Below are positions 36,147-43,878 of a stretch of DNA of 64,000 bases, one piece after another. The stretch covers positions 186,001 through 250,000 of the forward strand of contig NZ_CP129235.1 in assembly GCF_030413635.1 (NCBI RefSeq), written 5' to 3'. Numbering within the stretch: position 1 is the first letter of the stretch; each line of letters begins with the position of its first letter. Source of the stretch: Planococcus shenhongbingii (GTDB taxonomy: Bacteria > Bacillota > Bacilli > Bacillales_A > Planococcaceae). Position numbers and translations under genes: made by a program. Under the pieces are notes generated by a model, which saw nothing but the letters and a program-made list of their open reading frames with translations, did not search any database and had not been told where the DNA came from.

Positions 36147-36641
36147 TTAGCGGTTGGTAATGGTTTCCGGATTCATGTCATGGTTCATCATGCGGTACGA
36201 AGCCATTTCTTCATATTTTGTGCCGGGTTTTCCATAGTTTGTGTAAGGGTCGATCGACAAGCCGCCGCGCGGTGTGAATTTGCCCCATACTTCGATATAA
36301 CGGGGTTCAAGCAATTTGATTAAATCGTTCATGATGATGTTGACGACGTCTTCATGGAAATCGCCGTGGTTGCGGAAACTGAATAAATACAATTTCAGAG
36401 ATTTGCTTTCCACCAATTTTTTGTCCGGGATAAAGCTGAGATAAATCGTCGCGAAATCAGGCTGTCCGGTCTGTGGGCAAAGTGAAGTAAATTCCGGACA
36501 ATTGAATTTTACAAAATAATCGCGTGTATGCAAATTATCGATTGCTTCTAAAATGTCCGGGTCATATTCAAAGTTATACTTCGTATTTTGATTGCCGAGC
36601 AGCGACAAATGGTCTAATGTGTCTTCGTTTCTTCCTGCCAT
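36147..36641 (-). CDS. queF: NADPH-dependent 7-cyano-7-deazaguanine reductase
   Basis: A protein of 164 residues of the QueF type I (unimodular) family. It reduces preQ0 to preQ1 in queuosine biosynthesis. The catalytic Cys and Asp lie in [14 protein letters not shown], and the NADPH-binding segment [20 protein letters not shown] is intact. It is preceded by a preQ1-I riboswitch and terminator, so the end product shuts off its own synthesis. No other que genes are adjacent. Confidence 0.96.
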   Translation of the reverse strand: MAGRNEDTLDHLSLLGNQNTKYNFEYDPDILEAIDNLHTRDYFVKFNCPEFTSLCPQTGQPDFATIYLSFIPDKKLVESKSLKLYLFSFRNHGDFHEDVVNIIMNDLIKLLEPRYIEVWGKFTPRGGLSIDPYTNYGKPGTKYEEMASYRMMNHDMNPETITNR

Positions 36642-36694
36642 AGGTAAAGGCCTCCTTCAAGTATACGGCTTAAGAGAGGACGTATAAAAAACAG

Positions 36695-36729
36695 GAAAAG
36701 AAAAAGCCAAATCGCATGTGGATTCGGCT
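36695..36729 (-). terminator. Riboswitch-controlled terminator of queF
   Basis: On the minus strand the stem AGCCGAATC (36729-36721) pairs with GATTTGGCT (36713-36705), followed by a U-rich run. It lies between the preQ1 aptamer and queF. Confidence 0.85.
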
Positions 36730-36743
36730 GAATTTCGTCAATC

Positions 36744-36781
36744 CATAGTTTTTTATAGAGGGTATAATGCTATGAACCTCT
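36744..36781 (-). ncRNA. preQ1 class I riboswitch
   Basis: Reading the minus strand, AGAGGTTC, a short loop and ACCCTCT form the P1 stem-loop, followed by the A-rich tail TATAAAAAACTA that forms the pseudoknot. This matches the preQ1-I consensus closely. It precedes queF and a terminator hairpin, so preQ1 binding should end transcription early. Confidence 0.92.
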
Positions 36782-36819
36782 CCCGTCACCGGGTTATTTA
36801 TTTTTTACTAACCTCACTT

Positions 36820-36848
36820 ATAGTAAAAGACTTTCCGTTCACTGTCAA
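36820..36848 (-). promoter_or_regulatory. queF promoter
   Basis: On the minus strand TTGACA (36848-36843), a 17-bp spacer and TACTAT (36825-36820) form a strong sigma-A promoter, placing the start about 30 nt before the aptamer. Confidence 0.8.
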
Positions 36849-36903
36849 TTCTCTTCTTTTTCCAAAAAAGTGCCGCAATCAAAGGAGGCATTGTTACTCC
36901 TGA

Positions 36904-37248
36904 AAGAAAAAATCAATTTCTCGTGATAAAGGTATGGACAATACATTAGCATTAATGACGGAAAGTTATCGATTCATCCGGAATCGTGCGATAGAACTGA
37001 AGTCGGACATTTTCCAAACGCGATTGCTTGGCCAGACAACGATTTGCATGGTTGGAGAAAAAGCCAAACAGACGATGGATGATGAAGGGCATAAGCACGG
37101 TAAGCAGCTTTTTATATCGCTTATGACGCCTCGGCAGCTGCAGCTATTTACCTTTACGTCTTTTACATATCACCCTTTTTGGGATGCCCGGTTTAACAGA
37201 CGAATTGATGAAGCATCGATTAGAGGATTATTTGCTCAACTTGCTTGA
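36904..37248 (+). pseudogene. Remnant of a cytochrome P450 fatty-acid hydroxylase (CypC-like)
   Basis: The segment RDKGMDNTLALMTESYRFIRNR and FQTRLLGQTTICMVG match the N-terminus of CypC-type peroxygenase P450s, and DDEGHKHGKQLFISLMTP matches the segment normally some 40 residues further on. The intervening part is deleted and the remaining 300 residues, including the haem Cys, are missing. The AAAGGAGG site at 36881-36888 serves a frame that stops after eleven codons, so the N-terminus is also shifted. After about 37140 the reading is no longer P450-like. It should be non-functional. Confidence 0.65.
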
Positions 37249-37297
37249 TCGTTTTGACGATTATTGATGCGATACAAGGGCGCTGCATTTCATCAGG

Positions 37298-37322
37298 TTT
37301 GATTTCTCTGAAAAAGGAAATA
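37298..37322 (+). promoter_or_regulatory. Possible sigma-B promoter of the yteA-like gene
   Basis: GTTTGA, 13 bp and GGAAAT resemble the sigma-B consensus GTTTAA/GGGTAT at 5 and 4 of 6 positions. A general stress role would suit a DksA-like protein. The match is weak. Confidence 0.25.
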
Positions 37323-37356
37323 TACAGAACAAGCAAGTTTTTAAGGAGGAACCCGG

Positions 37357-37890
37357 ATGACTGAGGAACAATTGAAGCAATTGAAAGACCAATTGATTAA
37401 ACAAAAGAATTCTCTTGAAGGACGGATGGAGCATACGGAAGAGTTTGATACAACCGAACTGTCTAATTATGATAATCACCCAGCCGATAATGCAACGGAC
37501 TTATTTGATCAGGAACGCGGTCTCGCGTTAAACCAATTTAAAGAAAACGAATTGGATGATACAAATGCTGCTCTTGAGGCAATTGAGAACGGGACTTACG
37601 GCAAATGCACAGTGTGCGGCAAAGAAATCCCGTACGAGCGTTTAGAAGTATTGCCGACTGCTTTAACTTGTGTTGATCATGCTCAGCAAGATACTGATAT
37701 GACGTCACGTCCTCCCGAGGAAGATGTGTTAAGAGGATCCACGAGCCAGCCAGTGGAAAAAGAAGACAGCAGGCTTCGGGATGATGCGGATTCATTTCAG
37801 GAAGTCGAAGATTTTGGTTCTTCGGACAGTCCACAGGACCAGCCTGGCAAAGATGAAGATATGGAAGATTTCTACGAAGAAAAAGGTTGA
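37357..37890 (+). CDS. yteA: TraR/DksA-type zinc-finger protein, YteA-like
   Basis: A protein of 177 acidic residues. The N-terminal half is coiled-coil (residues 1-35), and the zinc-finger region near residues 88-112 has C-x2-C (CTVCG) but ends C-x2-H (CVDH) in place of the usual second C-x2-C. The C-terminal third is a long acidic tail. DksA-like proteins bind in the secondary channel of RNA polymerase; YteA is a sporulation or stress-associated Bacillus homologue. A strong AAGGAGG site precedes the ATG. Confidence 0.88.
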   Translation: MTEEQLKQLKDQLIKQKNSLEGRMEHTEEFDTTELSNYDNHPADNATDLFDQERGLALNQFKENELDDTNAALEAIENGTYGKCTVCGKEIPYERLEVLPTALTCVDHAQQDTDMTSRPPEEDVLRGSTSQPVEKEDSRLRDDADSFQEVEDFGSSDSPQDQPGKDEDMEDFYEEKG

Positions 37891-37895
37891 TCCTC

Positions 37896-37927
37896 AACCC
37901 TATGCTTTTCCAAGCATGGGGTTTTCT
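37896..37927 (+). terminator. Terminator after yteA
   Basis: AACCC-TATGCTT pairs with AAGCAT-GGGGTT and is followed by TTTTC. Confidence 0.7.
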
Positions 37928-38001
37928 TTGGCTAAAATACGATTGACCTTGGATTGTCAGATGCCTGCAGTAAAAGAAATGACAGATAGGGAGCGAAGGT
38001 A

Positions 38002-38349
38002 TTGGAGGGATTAGAGAAGGAAATCTTTAAATTGGAATGCAGCCACCTTCAACCGGATGTCCGGGTTTCAAAACAAAAACTTGGAGAAGTGCTCGATGAG
38101 GAATTTTTTGAGTTTGGGAGTTCAGGGAAAGTCTGGAGGCGGAGGGATTATGACACAAATCATCCGTTAACCCCGGACCGGATGGAGATTTCAGAATTTG
38201 CCTTGCATATTCTGGGACCAGAAGCTGTACTAACAACGTACCGCCTCCAAAATCACACAAGCGGAAAAGTATCTCTTCGCAGTTCCATTTGGAAAAATCG
38301 GGGAAGTGGCTGGAAGCTGTTTTTTCATCAAGGAACGCTTTCAGAATGA
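38002..38349 (+). CDS. DUF4440 / NTF2-like protein
   Basis: A protein of 115 residues with a cone-shaped NTF2-like fold predicted from VLDEEFFEFGSSGKVWRR and SLRSSIWKNRGSGWKLFFHQGT. Such proteins are often small ligand-binding or lyase-like enzymes; the function is unknown. The start is a TTG at 38002 with GGGAG about eight bases upstream. It is monocistronic. Confidence 0.8.
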   Translation: MEGLEKEIFKLECSHLQPDVRVSKQKLGEVLDEEFFEFGSSGKVWRRRDYDTNHPLTPDRMEISEFALHILGPEAVLTTYRLQNHTSGKVSLRSSIWKNRGSGWKLFFHQGTLSE

Positions 38350-38417
38350 AAGTGTTTATGCTGAAGAAAAAGAGGATATGGAATAACTAGTACTTTTTAA
38401 AGTAAAGGAGGATTCAG

Positions 38418-38819
38418 ATGGAACATGCGGTTGTATTATTTGATGGCGATTGTAATTTCTGTGATAGCAGTGTCCAGTTCATCATAAACCATGATCCTGC
38501 AGGATATTATCAATTTGCTTCGCTGCAAAGCGATATTGGACGGGAGCTTAGACGAAAGCATCAAGTGCCGGAGGACGTAGACAGCCTGGTATTGATACAA
38601 GACGGCAAAGCCTATGTTAAATCCGAAGGGGCATTGATGATTTCCCGCCACTTGACCGGGTTATGGAAAATGGCGTTTTATCTAAAATCATTTCCTCGTC
38701 CATTGCGCGATGGCGCTTATGATGTGGTCGCTAAAAACCGCTACAAGGTATTCGGGAAACTCAATAGCTGTATGCTGCCGCCTCCGCATATCCGAAAAAG
38801 ATTTCTTGATAAACAGTAA
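38418..38819 (+). CDS. DCC1-like thiol-disulfide oxidoreductase (DUF393)
   Basis: A protein of 133 residues. The motif FDGDCNFCDSSVQFI at residues 8-22 gives the family its DxxCxxC pattern with a redox-active CxxC. The second conserved block YDVVAKNRYKVFGK is near residue 100. It is presumed to act in cytosolic thiol exchange. The ATG has AAAGGAGG upstream and a terminator follows. Confidence 0.88.
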   Translation: MEHAVVLFDGDCNFCDSSVQFIINHDPAGYYQFASLQSDIGRELRRKHQVPEDVDSLVLIQDGKAYVKSEGALMISRHLTGLWKMAFYLKSFPRPLRDGAYDVVAKNRYKVFGKLNSCMLPPPHIRKRFLDKQ

Positions 38820-38855
38820 AAGCTCTGATGCGCCTAGGCGTATCAGAGCTTTTTG
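38817..38855 (+). terminator. Terminator after the DCC1-like gene
   Basis: AAAAGCTCTGAT pairs with ATCAGAGCTTTT around a GCG-CCTAGG-CG core, then a T run. Confidence 0.88.
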
Positions 38856-38865
38856 TGCGTTGTGT

Positions 38866-38960
38866 TGCTTCCGCTGTTCATTGTCCAGTTGCAGAGCCTC
38901 ACCCCTCGTCGGAAATTCTTCCAGCGCTTGTCGGAGCTAAACGGCCGCTTTCGCTTTTCC
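38866..38960. repeat. Intergenic repeat of Bacillales type
   Basis: The stretch with TGTCCAGTTGCAGAGCCTC, CCAGCGCTTGTCGGAGCTAA and CGCTTTCGCTTTTCC resembles short dispersed repeats found in many Bacillales intergenic regions. A fragment of similar sequence (GGCGCTTCCGCTTTTCT) lies at 48970-48986. Confidence 0.5.
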
Positions 38961-40171
38961 TATTCAAAATTGGAAATCCGCCAGTATTGGCTCGCAATCG
39001 AACGGGACATCCACGCTAATCCTTTGCTTTCCGCTTCGTGAATTTGAAGCCATTCATTCATTTTATCGTTTTTCAAGTAAACTTCATGATTGGGTGCTTG
39101 GTCATGCAGCCCTACGATATCGTAGTGGCCATCCCGATAAAATGTTGCAGATACATCATAGTCAATATTGGGGGAAGTTGTTAAGGGATTGCCGACACTA
39201 TGTTTCAGGATAACCTTAACGTTTCGTTCGTCTTCTTTCACTTTTTCCAGCTGAATGCCTTCAGAAGAAGCCACATCTGCTTTCCGGAATTTTTTCCGCC
39301 AATCGTAGGCAACGCTCATGCCCACGTCCTTTTGAAGTTCTAAGGCAGAATCCTCTTTTCCGAGTTGCAGTGAAAAATTTACTTGCGTACGGTAATGAGA
39401 GGAATCAGGAGTGAACGTTCGGTTATCTCCAGCAAAATAGCGGTTGAGCGACAACAGGTTCGGGTTGGCTAGAAATTTATCAGACAGGAAAGTGGTATAG
39501 CGGAAATCCCAGACTCTATTAAACTCCGATACGTTAACTTGTGGAGAATCAGCTAGCAATCGCTCCAGAGGGGCAATCTTTTTAGTGATCCAGAATTCTT
39601 CCATGGAAGCTGCTTCTTGCGAAGACTTAATATTAAAAAAACCAAAAAGATGGGCAGCTACCGACTTCTCTTCACTGAAACCCGTTTCAGACTTTTCCAG
39701 CGGACGCTTTGCCCGAATCCAATATGAATATTCCCGGTCCATTTCTACACCACGATCAGTAAACTGCGTTTTTTTGATCGTGTCCAAAAATTCGCCGTCC
39801 CGGTAAATTTCATACTCATCAATACCATCGATGGCTCCCCATGCCAAAATGATTTTTGAATCCGAAACAATTGTCGTAAAGGCAATTTGCTGAAGATAAT
39901 TGATGCTGTCTTCCGTATGGTCTTCTGTGCTGGTTTGCATTTTGATCCGTTCTTTTACTTCTCCTTCTTCGTCAAGGCGCTCGACTGTATAGGTATACAG
40001 CTCACCACTTTGCAGGTTTTCATCTTTAAAGCTGTTTTCTATGCCAGTATAGATGGCATCTGCATCTCTTTTTACTACACAAGTATCTCCTGTACTGGAC
40101 CATTTAAAGTAAATCATTGTATCTGTCTGCTGCAACAAATCAATTTCCAGGCGTTTCTCCAACGCAGCCAT
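38960..40171 (-). CDS. DUF3238 protein with two fibronectin type III-like domains
   Basis: A protein of 403 residues. Two FN3-like modules occupy about residues 5-85 and 90-165 (AWGAIDGIDEYEIYRDGEFL is typical). The C-terminal 220 residues match DUF3238 (FNRVWDFRYTTFLSDKFL, SSHYRTQVNFSL, MSVAYDWRKKFRKADVASS, AESKGLAWM). There is no signal peptide, so it is predicted to be cytosolic, which is unusual for FN3 modules. The function is unknown. A GGAGA site lies seven bases before the ATG. Confidence 0.8.
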   Translation of the reverse strand: MAALEKRLEIDLLQQTDTMIYFKWSSTGDTCVVKRDADAIYTGIENSFKDENLQSGELYTYTVERLDEEGEVKERIKMQTSTEDHTEDSINYLQQIAFTTIVSDSKIILAWGAIDGIDEYEIYRDGEFLDTIKKTQFTDRGVEMDREYSYWIRAKRPLEKSETGFSEEKSVAAHLFGFFNIKSSQEAASMEEFWITKKIAPLERLLADSPQVNVSEFNRVWDFRYTTFLSDKFLANPNLLSLNRYFAGDNRTFTPDSSHYRTQVNFSLQLGKEDSALELQKDVGMSVAYDWRKKFRKADVASSEGIQLEKVKEDERNVKVILKHSVGNPLTTSPNIDYDVSATFYRDGHYDIVGLHDQAPNHEVYLKNDKMNEWLQIHEAESKGLAWMSRSIASQYWRISNFE

Positions 40172-40489
40172 TGAATCATCTCCTTACAAGGGTATGTTAA
40201 GCTATACCCGGTTCTTAAAATTCCTGAACCCTTCTTTCTGATTCACGATATATTTGTTACATAATTAAAACAATAGATTAAAAAAATAAATGTATAATAT
40301 AGGAAAAGAATGAAAGCAGGAGGCGTTCTCTATGACTCATCCCGCCCGTTAAATTGAATGAATGCTGGTCCTTATCGAGGGCCGGCTTTTGCTGTTGATA
40401 GATTTGCAAAGCTGCATCACAAATAGTATGTTAAAGAAAGAATATGGATAACGGATTAAAGAGAAAAAACGACAACGGGAGGTTGGGGA
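40172..40489. other. Intergenic region with leader ORF and hairpin
   Basis: This 318-bp region between two divergent genes holds a TATAAT, a six-codon ORF with a strong ribosome binding site and a terminator-like hairpin (listed separately). The rest shows no recognised feature. Confidence 0.6.
40293..40390 (+). other. Candidate short transcript: six-codon ORF plus terminator
   Basis: TATAAT (40293-40298) is followed by AGGAGG (40318-40323), then ATG at 40332 encoding MTHPAR and stop (40332-40352). A 9-bp hairpin with two G-T pairs (40364-40372 with 40378-40386) and TTTT comes next. The layout is that of a leader peptide with an attenuator, or of a small RNA. The GAF-STAS gene begins 100 bp further on the same strand. 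Confidence 0.45.
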
Positions 40490-41362
40490 ATGGCTTTTGC
40501 GGAAACTAAAAAAGCAGGCAGCTTTAAAAGTTTTGATGATGCGGCGGAGCAAATTTTAAAATTGCTCAGTCAACAGCTAGAAATCAATACCTTATTTATT
40601 GCGAAAAATGATGGACAGACCAATGAAATTATTAAGGCTTTGAATGCAGGTGATGAACTGGTCGTACAAGGCAGCTTATCTCCTCTGGAACAAACTTTTT
40701 GCAATTTAAGCATTGGTTTTGGAAAAGAGCCCTTGGTTATCAAAGATATTTCCAGCAACGTACGTGCCAATAAATTAGAGATTGCATCCCGTTTCGGAAG
40801 TAGGTCATTTATCGGCATACCGATTTTGTATGAAAGCGGCGAAGTCTACGGCACCATTTGCGGTCTTGACCAAGTGCCTTTTGAGTTTACGGAAGAGCAT
40901 GAACAAGCATTTGCCACCATGTCGTCTTTGCTGACATATGTTTTGGAACTTGCAAAAGCGAACGAACAAATTCAATCCCTTTCATCCCCATTGGTTCCAG
41001 TTACTCAAGGAGTCGCTATTTTGCCGGTTATTGGAGAAGTGACAGCAGAGCGTGCCCAAACGATCATCGATCATGTTTTACAAAAATGTGGGGAAAATGC
41101 ACTGGATTATTTAATCGTTGATGTTTCCGGTGTTTCCCAAATCAACGCTGTCGTTGGAGAGTATTTGCTGAAGCTGGTCAATATTTTAAAAATTATTGGC
41201 GTAACACCGGTGGTTACCGGCATCCAACCTTTCATGGCTTTAAAAGTGCCGCATTTTGCCACAGCTTTAAAAGGTATTATGATTGAAGCAAATCTTGAAA
41301 TGGCATTGAAGCAACTTGGATTTGTGTTGATAAAAGAATGCGATAAAAAAACGAGCCGATGA
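40490..41362 (+). CDS. GAF-STAS domain protein (RsbR-like)
   Basis: A protein of 290 residues with an N-terminal GAF sensor domain (about residues 20-155, SFIGIPILYESGEVYGTICGLD) and a C-terminal STAS domain (about 165-285, LDYLIVDVSGVSQINAVVGEYL). The layout is that of stressosome RsbR co-antagonists. However, both positions that are phosphorylated threonines in RsbRA are replaced: the usual VDT reads INA and the usual IAQT reads MALK. It may be a non-phosphorylatable stressosome member. GGGAGG precedes the ATG. Confidence 0.87.
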   Translation: MAFAETKKAGSFKSFDDAAEQILKLLSQQLEINTLFIAKNDGQTNEIIKALNAGDELVVQGSLSPLEQTFCNLSIGFGKEPLVIKDISSNVRANKLEIASRFGSRSFIGIPILYESGEVYGTICGLDQVPFEFTEEHEQAFATMSSLLTYVLELAKANEQIQSLSSPLVPVTQGVAILPVIGEVTAERAQTIIDHVLQKCGENALDYLIVDVSGVSQINAVVGEYLLKLVNILKIIGVTPVVTGIQPFMALKVPHFATALKGIMIEANLEMALKQLGFVLIKECDKKTSR

Positions 41363-41382
41363 GAAAACCGGCTCATTTTTTA
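41353..41382. terminator. Bidirectional terminator
   Basis: GAGCCG (41353-41358) pairs with CGGCTC (41369-41374), with poly-A before and poly-T after. It serves the GAF-STAS gene and the convergent phosphoesterase gene. Confidence 0.75.
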
Positions 41383-41880
41383 TTCTTCTTTATCAAAAAA
41401 GACATGTTTGAGCTCCCAGGTCTCATCAATTTCGAGCAAGCCGAATGAGTATTGCGGCTGCATACGCTTGTCAGTGGGAGAACCTGGATTAAACAATGTA
41501 ATGCCATCTACTTCACGCATCAACGGAATATGGGAATGTCCAAAAACGATGATATCAACTTGTTCGTCTGAGAAAGCTTCAAAAGCGCGCTGTTCGGTCG
41601 TTTTCTGAATACCGTCCCCATGGATGACTCCGACTTTCACATCTCCGAAAGTAAAAATTTTTCTTTTGCCAAACCGGTCTGCTATTTCCCATGGGTCCAC
41701 ATTGCCTGTGACTCCGTCTGTTTCCGTGTAAGCGGCCAATTCGTGGTAGACATCCAACGTCTGCCAGTCTCCAGCATGGATGATGAAATCTGCAGTTTGG
41801 CATTCATCTGCCAAACGCTGGGGAATCTTTTTGGCGCGGGCCGGGATATGGGTATCAGAGACAATAACGATTTTTTGCAT
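41380..41880 (-). CDS. Metallophosphoesterase, YfcE/MJ0936 family
   Basis: A protein of 166 residues. Metal-binding motifs are visible in order: SDTHIP, HAGDW, TGNVD, HGDG and FGHSHIP. Members are manganese- or nickel-dependent phosphodiesterases without a settled physiological substrate. The start at 41880 (MQKIVIVSD) has GGGAGG upstream; the ATG eleven codons earlier lacks a site. Confidence 0.92.
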   Translation of the reverse strand: MQKIVIVSDTHIPARAKKIPQRLADECQTADFIIHAGDWQTLDVYHELAAYTETDGVTGNVDPWEIADRFGKRKIFTFGDVKVGVIHGDGIQKTTEQRAFEAFSDEQVDIIVFGHSHIPLMREVDGITLFNPGSPTDKRMQPQYSFGLLEIDETWELKHVFFDKEE

Positions 41881-41984
41881 GTAAACGCCTCCCATTCTTC
41901 GACTTTCCTTCACTTTAACAAAAAATTCTGACCGCGTCTCATTCTGGATAAAAGTAAGTGGTTGTCGAAATGATTAACAGAGCG

Positions 41985-42097
41985 AAAAAGCGGGGAAAAT
42001 AAAGAGAAACTGCAATCAGCGGGGATCTTACTGCCCGTTAAAGCGGGATAAAGAGAAACTGCAATCAGTGGGGGTTCTTCCACCCCGCTGATCTTTA
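41985..42097. repeat. Tandem 54-bp repeat
   Basis: Two head-to-tail copies (41985-42039 and 42040-42097) share AAAGCGGG, ATAAAGAGAAACTGCAATCA and a G-rich end. The second forms a good hairpin (CAGTGGGG with CCCCGCTG), while the first is degenerate. It lies between divergent genes. Confidence 0.6.
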
Positions 42098-42147
42098 AGC
42101 AAAAATAAATGAAAAAGCTTTCGATGCCAAAAAAGAGGAGGGATACA

Positions 42148-42678
42148 ATGGTTCAGGAACGGAAAGTCACGTGTTATATAGCTATCAGTTTAGACGGATA
42201 TATCGCTACAAAAGATGACTCGCTGGATTGGCTCTTCAAAGTGGAAATGGAAGGAGATGCCGGTTATGCGGAATTCATGGAGACAATTGATACGGTTGTC
42301 ATGGGACGCCGCACATATGATTGGATATTGGAAATGGAAAAAGGAAAAGTTCCATATCCAGATAAAAAATGTTATGTATTTTCAAACTCGAAAAGTGGCC
42401 AGGAAGGACATGTAATTTTTACCAATGAAGATATCAGAACCTTTGTAGAAAGAGAAAAGAGCCTGCCAGGCAAAGATATCTGGGTGGTCGGAGGAGGAAA
42501 TCTTCTCCATAGTTTTTTGAAGGAAAAACTGATTGATGAATTTCTGATTTCCATTGCTCCTACAATGATCGGCCAAGGCATTCCGCTTTTTCAAGAACTT
42601 GATTTTGAGACAGAATTTACATTAAAAAGCGCTCAGCAATCAGGACAGTTTACGCAAATGCATTTAGTCCGCAAGTGA
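42148..42678 (+). CDS. Dihydrofolate reductase family protein (RibD C-terminal-like)
   Basis: A protein of 176 residues of the YyaP/YwjB-type group. The segment YIAISLDGYIATKDDSLDWL, VVMGRRTYDWI and KDIWVVGGGNLLHSFLKEKLIDEF mark an NADPH-dependent reductase fold. The substrate is unknown. GAGGAGGG precedes ATG 42148. The stop overlaps a GTG of the next gene, so the two are probably coupled. Confidence 0.9.
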   Translation: MVQERKVTCYIAISLDGYIATKDDSLDWLFKVEMEGDAGYAEFMETIDTVVMGRRTYDWILEMEKGKVPYPDKKCYVFSNSKSGQEGHVIFTNEDIRTFVEREKSLPGKDIWVVGGGNLLHSFLKEKLIDEFLISIAPTMIGQGIPLFQELDFETEFTLKSAQQSGQFTQMHLVRK

Positions 42679-42692
42679 AAGGGGAAATGAAG

Positions 42693-43169
42693 ATGGTTAG
42701 CTTAAACCAAGAACCGGTTGTTAAGACGGAAATGAACATTAGAAGGCCTGTTGAAGAAGTATTTGCGGCATTTGTCGACCCTGAAATTACGACGAAATTC
42801 TGGTTTACTAAAAGCAGCGGGAAGTTGGAGTTCGGCAAGCACATCAGATGGGAATGGGAGATGTATGGTGCTTCTGCCAATGTCTATGTGAAACAAATAG
42901 AGGAAAACAAAAGCATCCTGATAGAATGGGAAGAACCTTACGGCTATTCTACTGTGCACTGGACGTTTACTCCACGTACAGCCCAGGAAACTATCGTAGA
43001 GATTACGAACTCGGGCTTTAAAGGTGATGGAGATGATATAGTTGGACAAGCCATCGACTCTATGGGAGGATTTACGATTGTGTTATGCGGATTAAAGGCC
43101 TATCTGGAACATGGCATTGTTTTAAATCTTATTGCAGATAAAGCGCCGGATGCCCATATTAAACAATAA
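42693..43169 (+). CDS. SRPBCC (AHSA1-like) domain protein
   Basis: A protein of 158 residues with a START-like fold. MNIRRPVEEVFAAFVDPEITTKFWF opens the domain and GFTIVLCGLKAYLEHG closes it, typical of AHSA1/YndB-type proteins. It may bind a hydrophobic ligand. The start at 42693 is eight bases after GGGG; ATGs at 42687 and GTG at 42675 are also in frame. It follows the reductase gene directly. Confidence 0.87.
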   Translation: MVSLNQEPVVKTEMNIRRPVEEVFAAFVDPEITTKFWFTKSSGKLEFGKHIRWEWEMYGASANVYVKQIEENKSILIEWEEPYGYSTVHWTFTPRTAQETIVEITNSGFKGDGDDIVGQAIDSMGGFTIVLCGLKAYLEHGIVLNLIADKAPDAHIKQ

Positions 43170-43239
43170 TAATTGCAATTAAGATAGAAGAAGCCACAAG
43201 AGAGGGACCATTAATAGGTCCTTTTTCTTTTGGCTTTAC

Positions 43240-43611
43240 TTAGCGGCTGAAGAGAATGGCTCTTGCTTTAGCGATTACTTGATCTTCATCGTCGTGAATA
43301 ATGCAATCAGCATGCGTCAGATTGCGCCCTTCTTTTACGGCAAAAGCCCGGGCCGTTAAAAACTCAGATTTGGCTCCTTTTAAAAAAGTGACATTCAATT
43401 CGACCGTCACCACTTTTTGCTTGCCGTTTTCATCAGGGGCTACCGTATTGCAAAGTGCTATATCTGCCAATGTGGAAATAATGCCGCCATGAATCACCCC
43501 TACACTATTAACGAATAACGGCTTAATGGGTAAGGTCACTTTAACGCTATTTTCGGCTATCCGTTCATACTTGATTTCTAGAAATTCATCAAAAGGCTGT
43601 TGGATGAACAA
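43240..43611 (-). CDS. PaaI-family thioesterase (hotdog fold)
   Basis: A protein of 123 residues. The segment VGVIHGGIISTLADIAL is the PaaI/YdiI-type active-site region (HGG with Asp in ADIA), and TVELNVTFLKGAK follows. It likely hydrolyses acyl- or aryl-CoA thioesters. The start is a TTG eight bases after GGGGG. Confidence 0.88.
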   Translation of the reverse strand: MFIQQPFDEFLEIKYERIAENSVKVTLPIKPLFVNSVGVIHGGIISTLADIALCNTVAPDENGKQKVVTVELNVTFLKGAKSEFLTARAFAVKEGRNLTHADCIIHDDEDQVIAKARAILFSR

Positions 43612-43878
43612 AGTTATTTCCCCCTCGAAACATTGTCATGGTTATTTTATTCGCTTTAATGGGGCTTGAACCCTTTTTCCTTGCAGGATCTAAGCATATT
43701 TTCTCATATTTTTTGCTAATAGAGTAGAATTTTATTCCATAAAAAAGTTACATACGACTTTTGAACTTTTATTAAATGGAAATTAAGTAGGTCTGTTGGA
43801 TTTAATGTACACTATACTAAACCTATACTAGGGGAAGGGATTGTTTTAACAATTCCGCTGATAGAAGGGAGAGAAAGC

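Noticed and set aside
43741..43830. Sigma-A promoter for the wall hydrolase gene
   Set aside because: Two TATACT-like -10 boxes exist, but no -35 lies at an acceptable distance, so no promoter is called.
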